Shown here: in pieces, positions 30,324 to 39,697 of the stretch
Layout: every line of letters begins with the position of its first letter
Position numbering within the stretch: position 1 is the first letter of the stretch
Assembly (NCBI GenBank): GCA_012960465.1
Contig: DUBF01000088.1
Location: forward strand, 43,865 to 107,864
DNA: 64,000 bases
Direction: 5' to 3'
DNA from: Rhodospirillales bacterium
Lineage (GTDB): Bacteria; Pseudomonadota; Alphaproteobacteria; Rhodospirillales; UBA2165
The notes under the pieces: model-generated
Told to the model about the DNA's origin: nothing
The model's database searches: none
What the model saw: only the letters and a program-made list of their open reading frames with translations
Program-made: the position numbers and the translations under genes

Positions 30324-30752
30324 ATGAGCCGAAATTCTTTCCTAACGTCAAAAAAGCCTACTAGTCAGCGACAATTGCGGGTTGGTGAGGAGCTACGTCA
30401 TGTTTTAGCACAAATTATTCTGCATGGTGAATTGCGCGATCCAGATTTGGAAGGCCTCCCAATTACTATTTCTGAAGTTCGCATATCGCCAGATCTGAGT
30501 AATGCGACTGTGTTTGTATCCCAGCTCGGTGGTGGAAGTTCCGATAAAATCGTTCAAGCATTGAATCGAGCAACGCCGTTTTTGCGCCATCAAATAGCAG
30601 GGCGCGTTCATTTGCGTCGAATGCCTAACCTAAGTTTTGAGTATGACACTTCCTTTGATTATGCCGAACGTATTGGAAATATTTTGCAAGATGTTAATCA
30701 AGAAAAATTATTAAAAGCAACAGATGCAGACCAGTCTGGGGATCAAGACTGA
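30324..30752 (+). CDS. rbfA: Ribosome-binding factor A
   Basis: RbfA is a 30S maturation factor that binds near the 5' helix of 16S rRNA; it has a KH-like fold. The 142 aa contain RQLRVGEELRHVLAQIILHGELRDPDLEG, LSNATVFVSQLGG and LRRMPNLSFEYDTSFDYAERI, all standard RbfA features. The stop is three bases before the truB start, so translation is likely coupled. Confidence 0.96.
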   Translation: MSRNSFLTSKKPTSQRQLRVGEELRHVLAQIILHGELRDPDLEGLPITISEVRISPDLSNATVFVSQLGGGSSDKIVQALNRATPFLRHQIAGRVHLRRMPNLSFEYDTSFDYAERIGNILQDVNQEKLLKATDADQSGDQD

Positions 30753-30755
30753 ACG

Positions 30756-31682
30756 ATGGTGCGTAAAAATCGTGGCAATCCAGTACATGGATGGCTGGTG
30801 ATTGATAAAGGTCTAAATATTACCTCAGCTAAGGTCGTCGGCCGAGCTAGAAAGATTCTGAATGCTGCTAAGGTTGGCCATAGTGGTACCCTTGACCCTT
30901 TGGCGACTGGCGTGCTTCCTCTAGCTTTTGGCGAAGCAACAAAAACTGTTTCATATATGATGGCGGGTAAAAAGAAGTATAACTTCACTATTTGCTGGGG
31001 GTCATCTACTGATACAGATGATGCTCAAGGTGTTGTAATTAAGACCAGTCGTGTCAGGCCTGATAAAGTAAAAATCGAATCTACTTTGCCCCAATTTATA
31101 GGAGAGATCCAACAAATTCCACCAATTTATTCTGCAGTTAAAGTCGATGGCAAGCGGGCTTATACACTTGCGCGGGAAGAAAAAACTGTTGAATTGAAAC
31201 CAAGATCTGTTTTTATTGAGGAATTTAAGCTTGCCGATATGATTGATGCAGACCACACTTCTTTTGAGGTAACATCTGGCAAAGGTGTTTACATTCGTGG
31301 TTTAGCCCGAGATATTGCGGTTTACATGGGGACTGTGGGGCATGTTTCGCAACTTCGGCGGACTAGTGTTGGCCCATTTTCAGAAAAAGATGCGATTTCG
31401 CTGGATCAATTAGAAGAATTAGGGCATAAAGGCGCCGCTGTAGATATACTACGGCCCGTTGAGTCTGCGCTGGACGACATCCCGGCGTTGGATCTGACTG
31501 CGGACGAAGCCCGTCGCCTTAGATGCGGACAACCTATTTCTGCATTTGAAGTGGCTAAGCGAACACCCCTAAACGGAATTGATCCAGGAGCAATCGTTTG
31601 TGCCATGGCAGGTGGGAAGGTGGTGGCGTTAGCCAAATTTCAAGGGGGTGAGATTTGTCCGTTCCGTGTTTTAAACTTTTGA
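30756..31682 (+). CDS. truB: tRNA pseudouridine-55 synthase
   Basis: TruB isomerises U55 in the T-loop of tRNAs. Catalytic Asp47 lies in GHSGTLDPLATGVLP. IPPIYSAVKVDGKRAYTLARE (about 114-134) and VTSGKGVYIRGLARDIA are the other family blocks. A C-terminal TruB/PUA-like tail ends the 308 aa. It follows rbfA by three bases and precedes rpsO by 17, the standard order. Confidence 0.97.
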   Translation: MVRKNRGNPVHGWLVIDKGLNITSAKVVGRARKILNAAKVGHSGTLDPLATGVLPLAFGEATKTVSYMMAGKKKYNFTICWGSSTDTDDAQGVVIKTSRVRPDKVKIESTLPQFIGEIQQIPPIYSAVKVDGKRAYTLAREEKTVELKPRSVFIEEFKLADMIDADHTSFEVTSGKGVYIRGLARDIAVYMGTVGHVSQLRRTSVGPFSEKDAISLDQLEELGHKGAAVDILRPVESALDDIPALDLTADEARRLRCGQPISAFEVAKRTPLNGIDPGAIVCAMAGGKVVALAKFQGGEICPFRVLNF

Positions 31683-31699
31683 CAAGATTGGAGTAGATG

Positions 31700-31969
31700 A
31701 TGTCGATTACAGCAGAACGAAAGCAAGAGCTCATTTCTGAGTATGCTACAAAAAGCGGAGACACCGGATCCCCTGAGGTACAGGTTGCAATCTTAAGTGA
31801 ACGCATAAATAATCTTACGGATCATCTTAAAACCCACAACAAAGACCATCACTCTCGTCGTGGATTGTTAATTATGGTTGGGCAGCGGCGCCGTCTTTTG
31901 GATTACTTAAATGCGAAGAAAGCTGGGCGGTACCAAAATTTAATCAAACGGCTCGATCTACGTCGTTAA
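31700..31969 (+). CDS. rpsO: Ribosomal protein S15
   Basis: This 30S primary binding protein has 89 aa. [49 protein letters not shown] is the classic S15 body (given here by its family blocks: SPEVQVA, [18 protein letters not shown]). Two ATGs are adjacent; the second (31700) is six bases after GGAG and gives the usual MSITAERK terminus. A terminator follows 40 bases downstream. Confidence 0.98.
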   Translation: MSITAERKQELISEYATKSGDTGSPEVQVAILSERINNLTDHLKTHNKDHHSRRGLLIMVGQRRRLLDYLNAKKAGRYQNLIKRLDLRR

Positions 31970-32008
31970 TTTAATTAAGCAAATAAAATTAAAACAAGTT
32001 GAAGAAAG

Positions 32009-32040
32009 GTGCTGGTTAAAAGTTCCAACCAGTACTTTTT
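32009..32040 (+). terminator. Rho-independent terminator after rpsO
   Basis: GTGCTGGTT (32009-32017) pairs with AACCAGTAC (32027-32035) over nine positions, one of them a G-U, with a nine-base loop and five T residues after it. It separates rpsO from pnp. In many bacteria the rpsO-pnp junction is also an RNase III or RNase E processing region, which a stem like this could serve. Confidence 0.75.
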
Positions 32041-32188
32041 GTAGTTTACTGTATTGCCCATAGTTGGGATAAATCCAGTTAAAATGATTAATTGGTTGAA
32101 TGGGTCCTCGATAAAGATTTATGTAATTTAAGGATCTATTTGTACGTATGTCGGATATGTATTTTTGTATGTAGGAAGGAAGATAAAA

Positions 32189-34297
32189 ATGTTTACTGAA
32201 TTTATGAAAGAAATAAACCTAGGCGGCCGGAAGCTAACTTTTGAGACTGGTAAAATTGCCCGGCAAGCGGACGGCGCTGTCATGGTTACCTATGGTGAGA
32301 CTAAAGTGTTGTGTACAGCTGTTGGTGCAAAAACGCCTCGTACAGATTTAGACTTTTTCCCTCTCACTGTAAATTATCAAGAAAAAACATTTGCTGCTGG
32401 TAAAATTCCTGGAGGCTTTTTTAAGCGTGAAGCGCGGCCTTCAGAGAAAGAAACTCTTACGTCGCGTTTGATTGATCGGCCAATACGCCCATTATTTCAT
32501 CCGAATTATAAATGTGAAACCCAACTGATTTGTACCGTTCTTGCACATGATTTGGAAAATGATCCCGATATTACAGCGTTAATTGGCACGTCGGCTGCGT
32601 TAACAATTTCAGGTATTCCATTTATGGGGCCCATTGGAGCTTCCCGGGTTGGTTATATTGACGGTGAGTATGTGTTGAACCCACCAGTTGATGATATGCC
32701 AAATTCGCAGTTAAATCTTGTTGTCGCGGGTACAAGTGAAGGCGTTTTGATGGTCGAGTCTGAAGCCAATGAGTTGTCTGAAGACGTGATGTTGGGTGCT
32801 GTAATGTTTGGCCATAAAGCTAATCAAGAGGTAATACAAGCAATAATCGAGCTTGCTCAGGCATGTGCTAAAGAGCCTCGTGAGGTGCCAGAAACGCCCG
32901 CAATCGTGGATGATGTGCAAGCGCAAGTCAAAGAACTGGCGGAATCCGGGCTACGGGAAGCTTATGCAATTTCCGAAAAATCCGCGCGTCAAGAGAGCAT
33001 TGCTGTTGTTAAATCTAATGTAAGCGGAGCTTTTGCCGAGAATGACGAGGCAACCGATATGATTGTTAGCAATGCTTTTAAATCCGTTGAAAAAAGTATT
33101 GTCCGAAAAGATCTTATCAAAACCGGTCGGCGCATTGATGGTCGTGATACTAAGACTGTGCGACCTATAGTTTCTGAGGTTGGCACTCTACCACGAGCCC
33201 ATGGCAGTGCTCTTTTCACCCGAGGCGAAACCCAGGCAATGGTTGTTGCGACGTTGGGTACCGGCCAAGATGAGCAAATAATTGATGGCCTAGATGGAGA
33301 TTATAGAGAACATTTCTTATTGCATTATAATTTTCCACCTTACTCGGTTGGTGAAGCTGGTCGAATGATGGGCCCGGGCCGACGTGAAATTGGTCATGGT
33401 AAATTAGCGTGGAGAGCAATACGACCCGTAATGCCGTCAAAAGAGGACTTTCCTTACACTATTCGAATTGTTTCTGAAATTACTGAGTCTAACGGCTCGT
33501 CTTCAATGGCAACAGTTTGTGGAACATCTCTCTCGATGATGGACGCTGGTGTGCCATTGGTACGGCCGGTTGCAGGAATTGCGATGGGTTTAATTAAAGA
33601 AGATGATGGCGTTGTCATCCTATCCGATATCTTAGGTGATGAGGATCATCTGGGTGATATGGACTTTAAAGTAGCGGGCACCGAATCGGGAATTACTGCG
33701 CTTCAGATGGACATTAAGATCACGTCGATCACTGAAGATATTATGCGTGACGCTGTAGCCCAAGCACGTGATGGTCGGTTGCATATATTAGGTGAAATGG
33801 CAAAAGCACTTACCACGGCGCGTGATGGTGTGAGTGATAGTGCTCCGCGTATTACTGTTATGTCTGTTCCAACTGATAAAATTCGTGAAATCATTGGGCC
33901 AGGCGGTAAAATGATCCGTGAAATTTGTGAGACAACAGGCGCCAAGATTGATATTGATGATGATGGCACGGTTAAAGTGGCGGCGGTTGATGAGAAGGCG
34001 TCTCAGGCAGCGATTGATATGATAAAAAATATTACTGCTGAGCCAGAGGTTGGTGTTATCTATACAGGTAAAGTTGTTAAGACTGTTGATTTTGGTGCAT
34101 TTGTTAATTTCATGGGCGCGCGAGATGGTTTGGTTCATATTAGCGAACTACGTCCAGAGCGAGTAGAGAAAACCACAGATATTGTGAACGTTGGCGATGA
34201 AGTAAAAGTAAAACTGATTGGTGTAGATGATCGTGGTAAAGTAAAGCTTTCGATGAAATCAGTTAATCAGGAAACAGGTGAAGAAATTACTATTTAA
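32189..34297 (+). CDS. pnp: Polyribonucleotide nucleotidyltransferase (PNPase)
   Basis: PNPase is a phosphorolytic 3'-5' exoribonuclease and degradosome component. The 702 aa from ATG 32189 contain two RNase PH domains (about 10-140 and 310-540), a linker helical domain, a KH domain ([29 protein letters not shown] by its blocks GPGGKMI and AKIDIDDDG) and a C-terminal S1 domain. The ATG follows GGAAGGA; a TTG eight codons upstream is less likely. No truncation is seen. Confidence 0.97.
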   Translation: MFTEFMKEINLGGRKLTFETGKIARQADGAVMVTYGETKVLCTAVGAKTPRTDLDFFPLTVNYQEKTFAAGKIPGGFFKREARPSEKETLTSRLIDRPIRPLFHPNYKCETQLICTVLAHDLENDPDITALIGTSAALTISGIPFMGPIGASRVGYIDGEYVLNPPVDDMPNSQLNLVVAGTSEGVLMVESEANELSEDVMLGAVMFGHKANQEVIQAIIELAQACAKEPREVPETPAIVDDVQAQVKELAESGLREAYAISEKSARQESIAVVKSNVSGAFAENDEATDMIVSNAFKSVEKSIVRKDLIKTGRRIDGRDTKTVRPIVSEVGTLPRAHGSALFTRGETQAMVVATLGTGQDEQIIDGLDGDYREHFLLHYNFPPYSVGEAGRMMGPGRREIGHGKLAWRAIRPVMPSKEDFPYTIRIVSEITESNGSSSMATVCGTSLSMMDAGVPLVRPVAGIAMGLIKEDDGVVILSDILGDEDHLGDMDFKVAGTESGITALQMDIKITSITEDIMRDAVAQARDGRLHILGEMAKALTTARDGVSDSAPRITVMSVPTDKIREIIGPGGKMIREICETTGAKIDIDDDGTVKVAAVDEKASQAAIDMIKNITAEPEVGVIYTGKVVKTVDFGAFVNFMGARDGLVHISELRPERVEKTTDIVNVGDEVKVKLIGVDDRGKVKLSMKSVNQETGEEITI

Positions 34298-34305
34298 TAA
34301 GGCAA

Positions 34306-34332
34306 AAAATTACGCTCGTTTGATGTAATTTT
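34306..34332 (+). terminator. Probable terminator after pnp
   Basis: AAAATTAC (34306-34313) and GTAATTTT (34325-34332) are perfectly complementary with an 11-base loop, and the right arm ends in four T residues. The stem is AT-rich, so termination may be weak. It lies nine bases past the pnp stop. The rest of the 237-base gap to fabA is AT-rich, with a small TCAGA/TCTGA hairpin at 34516-34528. Confidence 0.5.
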
Positions 34333-34534
34333 GATGTTTACTGGGTGAATATTGAAATAATTTTATTTATTTAGCCCAATGAGTCGTCTTTTATAAATTT
34401 GCTACATATATACTCTATTAATAAAATTTTTTAGTAAGATTCTCATGTTTTGCATTAATCGATTATAATCTAATGGGATGTTAATTAAAGAATAGAAGGG
34501 ATTGAACCATACACCTCAGATTTTCTGATGTAGC

Positions 34535-35083
34535 ATGCGTTCAGTAGCAGAAAATATGGCTGAAAGGCAACTATTTGAACAAAAGAGCAGTTATTCCTAC
34601 GACGATATAATTTCCTGTGGGAAGGGTAAATTATTTGGTGCCGGTAATGCCCGGCTTCCCCTTCCCCCGATGCTAATGTTTGATCGCATTATTTCGATTA
34701 CTTCCGATGGTGGTGCTTATGGTAAAGGGGAGGTGGTTGCGGAATTTGATATTAAGTCAGATCTATGGTTTTTTCACTGTCACTTTGAAGGTGATCCGGT
34801 GATGCCGGGCTGCCTAGGTCTGGATGCGTTATGGCAATTGGCTGGCTTTTATTTAGGCTGGACTGGTGCAACAGGACGGGGCCGTGCGTTTGGTGCTGGT
34901 GAGGTAAAATTTACTGGTATGGTCACACCTAAAGCAAAGCTAGTAACCTATCACATTGATATCAAGCGAGTGATTAATCGCCAAGTTGCTATTGCATTTG
35001 CGGATGGACAAATGGAAGTTGATGGTGAAACTTGTTATCAAACAAAGGGACTTCGCGTTGGAACCGTCCCTGCGGAGGTCTAA
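34535..35083 (+). CDS. fabA: 3-hydroxydecanoyl-ACP dehydratase/isomerase
   Basis: FabA dehydrates 3-hydroxydecanoyl-ACP and isomerises the product to the cis-3 form, the branch point to unsaturated fatty acids. Up to 182 aa. The active site is visible as [20 protein letters not shown] with catalytic His83 and Asp97. Start ATG 34535 or ATG 34556 (MAERQLFEQ), neither with a strong Shine-Dalgarno; the second matches many homologues. It forms a unit with fabB and fabI. Confidence 0.95.
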   Translation: MRSVAENMAERQLFEQKSSYSYDDIISCGKGKLFGAGNARLPLPPMLMFDRIISITSDGGAYGKGEVVAEFDIKSDLWFFHCHFEGDPVMPGCLGLDALWQLAGFYLGWTGATGRGRAFGAGEVKFTGMVTPKAKLVTYHIDIKRVINRQVAIAFADGQMEVDGETCYQTKGLRVGTVPAEV

Positions 35084-35121
35084 ATAGTTTTAATGAATAT
35101 ACATAGAGTTATGAGGGCGTT

Positions 35122-36348
35122 ATGAGAAGAGCAGTGATTACCGGACTAGGTATTGTTTCCTGCATTGGCAACAATAAAGAAGAGGTTGTCAAATCCCTGA
35201 GAGAAGCAAAATCCGGTATTTCCTTCTCAGACGAATTTGCTGAGATGGGATTTCGCAGCCAAGTTTGGGGCAAGCCTAATATTGATGTGACTGAGCATGT
35301 TGATAGACGGGAAAGACGTTTTATGGGTGAGGGGGCTGCTTATAACTATATCGCGATGCAGCAAGCTATTGAAGACTCTGGGCTCGGTGAAAACGAGGTT
35401 TCGAATGAAGGTACGGGCTTGATTATGGGTTCAGGTGGTCCTTCAGTAATAAATTTAATTGATACTGCTGACACTGCGCGTAAACGAGGGCCTAAAAAGG
35501 TTAGTCCGTTTATGGTGCCTAGGACCATGTCTTCTACAAATTCGGCAACTCTGGCGACACCTTTTAAAATCAAGGGCGTCAATTATTCAATTACTTCGGC
35601 CTGCTCAACATCTGCCCATTGTATTGGCAATGCTGCTGAAATGATCCAATGGGGTAAACAAGATATTGTGTTTGCTGGTGGCGGAGAAGAGCTTGGCTGG
35701 GGTATGTCTGTGATGTTTGATGCAATGCCAGCACTTTCTTCCAGCTATAATGATACACCTGCTACAGCGTCTCGAGCCTTTGATGCAACACGGGATGGTT
35801 TTGTTATAGCGGGTGGTGGTGGTGTGGTCGTTGTTGAAGAATATGAGCACGCAAAGGTTCGCGGTGCAAAAATGTATGCTGAAGTGGCAGGTTATGGTGC
35901 GACATCGGATGGATATGATATGGTTCAGCCTTCAGGCGAGGGTGCTATTCGTTGTATGCAACAAGCAATGGCAACTGTTAATCTGTCCGTCGATTATATC
36001 AACACACACGGAACCTCAACGCCGGTTGGGGACGTGAAAGAGCTCGGTGCTATACGGGAAGTGTTCCATGAGCATAATCGTATTCCTTATTTCAATTCGA
36101 CTAAATCTCTAACCGGCCATTCGCTTGGTGCAACTGGCGTTCAAGAAGCGATTTATTCGTTGCTGATGATGGATAATAAATTTATTTGTGCTTCGGCTAA
36201 TATTGAAGAGTTGGAACCAGAAGTTGGTGATATGCCGATTGTTCGCGAGTGCATGGATAACGTTGATATAAGTTGCGCGATGTCAAACAGTTTTGGTTTC
36301 GGCGGTACCAACGCGTGTCTTGTTTTTACCGATCCTGAGGCAGCATAG
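35122..36348 (+). CDS. fabB: 3-oxoacyl-ACP synthase I (FabB type)
   Basis: This decarboxylating condensing enzyme elongates the cis-3-decenoyl-ACP made by FabA. The 408 aa carry the Cys-His-His triad and conserved Lys: Cys161 ([10 protein letters not shown]), His296 ([11 protein letters not shown]), Lys328 and His333 ([12 protein letters not shown]). FabA adjacency and sequence favour FabB over FabF. The gene starts 38 bases after fabA and ends six bases before fabI. Confidence 0.96.
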   Translation: MRRAVITGLGIVSCIGNNKEEVVKSLREAKSGISFSDEFAEMGFRSQVWGKPNIDVTEHVDRRERRFMGEGAAYNYIAMQQAIEDSGLGENEVSNEGTGLIMGSGGPSVINLIDTADTARKRGPKKVSPFMVPRTMSSTNSATLATPFKIKGVNYSITSACSTSAHCIGNAAEMIQWGKQDIVFAGGGEELGWGMSVMFDAMPALSSSYNDTPATASRAFDATRDGFVIAGGGGVVVVEEYEHAKVRGAKMYAEVAGYGATSDGYDMVQPSGEGAIRCMQQAMATVNLSVDYINTHGTSTPVGDVKELGAIREVFHEHNRIPYFNSTKSLTGHSLGATGVQEAIYSLLMMDNKFICASANIEELEPEVGDMPIVRECMDNVDISCAMSNSFGFGGTNACLVFTDPEAA

Positions 36349-36354
36349 TTATTT

Positions 36355-37155
36355 ATGTCAGATAGTAATGGTATCATGTCTGGTAAGCGGGGCCTTATTA
36401 TGGGTGTCGCTAATGAACGTTCAATTGCCTGGGGCATTGCGAAAGCTCTAGCGAATGCTGGCGCAGAGCTTGCCTTTACATATCAAGGCGGTGCTTTTGA
36501 GAAGCGTCTTAGACCTTTGGCTGAGGGTGTTGGTGCAAATATTGTTTTACCCTGTGATGTCGAGGAAGATGGTAGTTTGAAAACAATCTTTAATCAATTG
36601 GCCAAAGATTGGAGCTCGGTCGATTTCATTGTTCACTCTATTGCTTATTCCGACAAGGAAGAACTAAATGGCCGCTACGTTGATACGACGGTCGACAACT
36701 TTCTCCGGACAATGAGTATCTCTTGTTTTTCATTTACCTCTGTTGCAAAAGCGGCCTATCCTTTGATGAAGGAGAACGGTGGCAGTCTGATTACGCTGAC
36801 TTATTATGGCGCAGAACGTGTCTTGCCTAATTATAATGTCATGGGTGTTGCAAAAGCAGCTTTGGAAGCAAGCGTCAGGTATCTCGCTGCAGATCTTGGT
36901 CCAGATGGTATCCGTGTCAACGCTTTATCAGCCGGCCCGATGCGGACTCTGGCTGGTAGTGCCATCGGTAGCGCACGTAAAATTTATAACATCACCGAGG
37001 CTAATGCACCGCTGCGTCAATCTATTACTTTAGAGCAACTGGGCAGCGCGGCGCTTTATTTGCTCAGTAATATGGGAAGTGGTGTTACAGGTGAAACGCA
37101 TCACGTTGATGCAGGTTACAACATTGTAGGTATGCCTTATTTGATGAATGACTAA
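36355..37155 (+). CDS. fabI: Enoyl-ACP reductase (NADH), FabI type
   Basis: This SDR-fold reductase catalyses the last step of each fatty acid elongation cycle. The 266 aa contain the nucleotide-binding GLIMGVANERSIAWGIA (13-29). The catalytic set is Tyr150 and Tyr160-x6-Lys167 (YYGAERVLPNYNVMGVAK). This is the classic triclosan-type FabI fold, not FabV or FabL. It lies six bases after fabB. Together fabA-fabB-fabI supply unsaturated and saturated acyl chains. Confidence 0.95.
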   Translation: MSDSNGIMSGKRGLIMGVANERSIAWGIAKALANAGAELAFTYQGGAFEKRLRPLAEGVGANIVLPCDVEEDGSLKTIFNQLAKDWSSVDFIVHSIAYSDKEELNGRYVDTTVDNFLRTMSISCFSFTSVAKAAYPLMKENGGSLITLTYYGAERVLPNYNVMGVAKAALEASVRYLAADLGPDGIRVNALSAGPMRTLAGSAIGSARKIYNITEANAPLRQSITLEQLGSAALYLLSNMGSGVTGETHHVDAGYNIVGMPYLMND

Positions 37156-37254
37156 GTCTCAATATAAAAAAAGTAATATTTATATCAATATAAACCTAGA
37201 TTTATTTTCTATAATTCTTTATCAATTAAGTAAACGCTAAAGAGGTTATAATTT

Positions 37255-37674
37255 ATGAAAAAATTACGCCCGTATAGTCAAGTAATTGATTTTTTGCGAG
37301 GTAGTGGTTTGAGGCCGACACGCCAAAGGCTAGCTTTAGCAAAATTGCTATTCGATGGAGATCATCGTCATGTGACAGCTGAGATACTTCATGCTGAAGC
37401 ATTGGAGGCAGGTGTTCCAGTTTCTTTAGCAACAGTGTATAATGCATTACACCAATTTAATAAAGCAGGGTTGTTGCGTGAGATAGTTGTTGAGGTAGGT
37501 CGTAGTTATTTTGATACTAATAATTCTTATCATCACCATATTTTTAACGAAGATAGCCGTGAATTAACAGATATTGAGGCAGGTCAAATCAATTTAACAG
37601 GATTGCCGGAGATTGCAGAAGGACAGAAAGTTAGTCGTGTTGATGTGATATTACGCGTTAAAAATAATAACTAA
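37255..37674 (+). CDS. irr: Iron response regulator Irr (Fur superfamily)
   Basis: Irr is a haem-responsive regulator of iron genes in alphaproteobacteria. The 139 aa show a winged helix (RPTRQRLALAKLLF to SLATVYNALHQFNKAGLL) and the HHHIFNED block (93-100), where typical Fur has HHDH...C. The N-terminal haem regulatory motif with Cys-Pro, present in Bradyrhizobium Irr, is absent, as in many other Irr proteins. Neighbours support the call: it follows fabA-fabB-fabI and precedes rubrerythrin, a frequent Irr target. The ATG is nine bases after AGAGG. Confidence 0.88.
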   Translation: MKKLRPYSQVIDFLRGSGLRPTRQRLALAKLLFDGDHRHVTAEILHAEALEAGVPVSLATVYNALHQFNKAGLLREIVVEVGRSYFDTNNSYHHHIFNEDSRELTDIEAGQINLTGLPEIAEGQKVSRVDVILRVKNNN

Positions 37675-37724
37675 ATCATTTAATAACAATAAGTTACATA
37701 ACTTTCTAGAATTATTAAAATACA

Positions 37725-37752
37725 TTGACTAAGTTTAATTTATCGGCATAAT
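37725..37752 (+). promoter_or_regulatory. Sigma-70-like promoter of the rubrerythrin gene
   Basis: TTGACT (37725-37730) and CATAAT (37747-37752) are separated by 16 bases; reading the second as ATAATT gives 17. Just upstream, the perfect palindrome TTCTAGAA (37704-37711), followed by TTATT, resembles part of the Irr-box pattern (TAGAA...TTCTA) and could be an operator for the neighbouring Irr. The operator is inference. Confidence 0.6.
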
Positions 37753-37838
37753 TACAAAGAATCCATTTAGTTCTTACTTTTGTGTTTAGCAATTGAAGTT
37801 GCAAAATTATTTTAACTGAAAAAGGAGGGAAGGGTATA

Positions 37839-38258
37839 ATGCCTTCACTTAAAGGATCTGATACAGAACAAAATTTAAAAGATGCGTTTGCTGGTGAATC
37901 ACAAGCAAACCGCAGGTATTTATACTTTGCACAAAAAGCGGATGTTGAAGGATATAATGATGTTTCAACTGTTTTTCGCTCAACTGCTGAAGGTGAAACT
38001 GGTCATGCTCATGGTCATTTAGAATATCTAGAAGAAACCGGTGATCCGGCAACAGGTTTGCCTATTGGATCAACGGCTGAAAATTTGGGTGCGGCTGTAG
38101 CTGGTGAAACCCATGAATACACTGATATGTATCCGGGTATGGCCAAAACCGCGCGAGAAGAAGGTTTTGACGAAATCGCGGATTGGTTTGAAACACTTGC
38201 AAAGGCTGAGAAGTCTCATGCAGGCCGTTTCCAAAAAGCTTTAGACACGCTCGACTAA
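37839..38258 (+). CDS. rbr: Short rubrerythrin (di-iron domain only)
   Basis: This is a ferritin-like di-iron protein, probably a cytoplasmic peroxide reductase. The 139 aa give a four-helix bundle with the iron ligands in [20 protein letters not shown] (ExxH), AGETHEY and [10 protein letters not shown] (ExxH). The C-terminal rubredoxin domain of classical rubrerythrin (about 190 aa) is missing, so electrons must come from another protein; the Fe-S protein encoded next is an obvious candidate. The ribosome-binding site GGAGGGAAGGG is unusually strong, suggesting high expression. Confidence 0.92.
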   Translation: MPSLKGSDTEQNLKDAFAGESQANRRYLYFAQKADVEGYNDVSTVFRSTAEGETGHAHGHLEYLEETGDPATGLPIGSTAENLGAAVAGETHEYTDMYPGMAKTAREEGFDEIADWFETLAKAEKSHAGRFQKALDTLD

Positions 38259-38290
38259 TTTGAACGTGAGCTTAGGCTCGGTCATATAGA

Positions 38291-38324
38291 AAAATGGGGG
38301 ATCTTTGTCTGGGTCCCCCATTTT
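38291..38324 (+). terminator. Strong hairpin terminator after rubrerythrin
   Basis: AAAATGGGGGA (38291-38301) and TCCCCCATTTT (38314-38324) form a perfect 11-pair stem with a 12-base loop, ending in four T residues and TGTT. It would make most transcripts single-gene rbr messages, with partial read-through to the Fe-S protein and DUF3501 genes. The symmetric ends could also terminate on the opposite strand. Confidence 0.8.
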
Positions 38325-38368
38325 GTTAATTTAAGTTAAAGAAATTTTGTTTATGTACGGATTTTAAG

Positions 38369-39697
38369 ATGTCTGAAGGTAGTTTAGAAGCCCCAACCCG
38401 CCACACAATTCCGTGGCAAGAAGCTGAGTTTACAGACCCAGAAAAAATTGATGCTGAACTGCGGCGAGTTTTTGACGTTTGTCACGGGTGTCGACGTTGT
38501 TTTAATTTGTGTGATAGTTTTCCACGTTTATTTGATCTTATTGATGAGTCGGAGAGTGGTGAGCTCGATACGGTTGCTAGTAAAGATTTTAAACCAGCAA
38601 TTGATGCCTGTACGCTTTGCGACATGTGCTTTATGACGAAATGCCCTTATGTACCGCCCCATGAATTTAATATAGATTTTCCCCATTTAATGCTCCGTTA
38701 CCGGGCAATGGAATTTGGCGAGGGTAAGGTTAGTTTTGCCCATCGTCAAATGACTAAAACGGACCGTAATGGCAAACTTGCTACCCCGGTTGCTGGGCTC
38801 GCAAACTGGGTGATCAAGCGGGGAAATGGACTAACCCGCCCACTCATGGAAGCCACGACAGGTATTCATGAAGATGCACATTTGCCGCCTTTTACCAATA
38901 AACCTTTCCAAAAACGAACGGCATCCCTTGTCCAAGGAAAAAATGCTCGCAAAGTGGTACTCTATGCAACCTGTTTTGTGAATCATAATAATCCACAAAT
39001 TGGTGAGGCGGCTCAAGCAATATTGGCTAAAAATGGTGTAGAGACGAAAGTTGTTTATCCGTCTTGCTGCGGTATGCCCCAATTGGAGCAAGGTGATATT
39101 GCTCAAGTTGCTAAAAATGCCGAAAGGGTATCCTCTGAACTCGTAAACTGGATAGATAAAGGTTTTGACGTAGTTGCCCTTGTGCCATCATGTGCTCTGA
39201 TGTTGAAATTTGAATGGCCATTAATTTTACCAAATAATAAAAATGTAATCCGCTTAAGTGAAACGACCTACGATGTAGCTGAATATGTGGTTGATATTGC
39301 AAAAAAAGAGGGTCTTGTTGAGGGCCTAAGTAAACTCGATGGTTCAGTCAGTTTGCATATGGCGTGTCATGCTAGAGCACAGAATATGGGTCAAAAAGCT
39401 GCGGAGATGTTGCGTCTGATTCCAGACGTAAAGGTTGATGTTGTTGACCGCTGTTCTGGCCATGGCGGATCTTGGGGTATAATGAATGCTAACTTTGAAA
39501 CGGCTATAAAAATAGGCCGTCCAGCCGCGCGAAAAGCTCTTGAAACTAATGCTAAATATATAGTCTCAGAATGCCCACTTGCCCGAGAACATATAATTCA
39601 GGGAATTGAAAAAATAGGTGATCCAAGTAAGGTGAGTATAACGGAGGTTGCACAACATCCAATTCAAATCTTAGCCCAAGCTTATGGAATTAAATAA
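38369..39697 (+). CDS. GlpC/HdrD-like Fe-S oxidoreductase
   Basis: The 442 aa contain two 4Fe-4S motifs, CHGCRRCFNLC (about 37-47) and CTLCDMCFMTKC (about 83-94), then two cysteine-rich CCG-type domains. The first CCG domain is complete (ATCF, SCCGMP, PSCA). In the second the central pair reads CSG (DRCSGHGGSWG) instead of CCG. No membrane segment is seen. It is annotated in relatives as a GlpC-like or heterodisulfide-reductase-like protein, but no glpA/glpB is present, so a glycerol-3-phosphate role is unlikely. Position between rubrerythrin and DUF3501 suggests an electron-transfer role in peroxide reduction; this is inference. Confidence 0.85.
   Translation: MSEGSLEAPTRHTIPWQEAEFTDPEKIDAELRRVFDVCHGCRRCFNLCDSFPRLFDLIDESESGELDTVASKDFKPAIDACTLCDMCFMTKCPYVPPHEFNIDFPHLMLRYRAMEFGEGKVSFAHRQMTKTDRNGKLATPVAGLANWVIKRGNGLTRPLMEATTGIHEDAHLPPFTNKPFQKRTASLVQGKNARKVVLYATCFVNHNNPQIGEAAQAILAKNGVETKVVYPSCCGMPQLEQGDIAQVAKNAERVSSELVNWIDKGFDVVALVPSCALMLKFEWPLILPNNKNVIRLSETTYDVAEYVVDIAKKEGLVEGLSKLDGSVSLHMACHARAQNMGQKAAEMLRLIPDVKVDVVDRCSGHGGSWGIMNANFETAIKIGRPAARKALETNAKYIVSECPLAREHIIQGIEKIGDPSKVSITEVAQHPIQILAQAYGIK

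Noticed and set aside
34495..34535. A tRNA-like piece on the minus strand (GGTTCAATCCC near a TCAGA/TCTGA hairpin)
   Set aside because: The putative T-stem has two mismatches out of five pairs, there is no acceptor stem or D-arm, and the anticodon-like hairpin has only a three-base loop.
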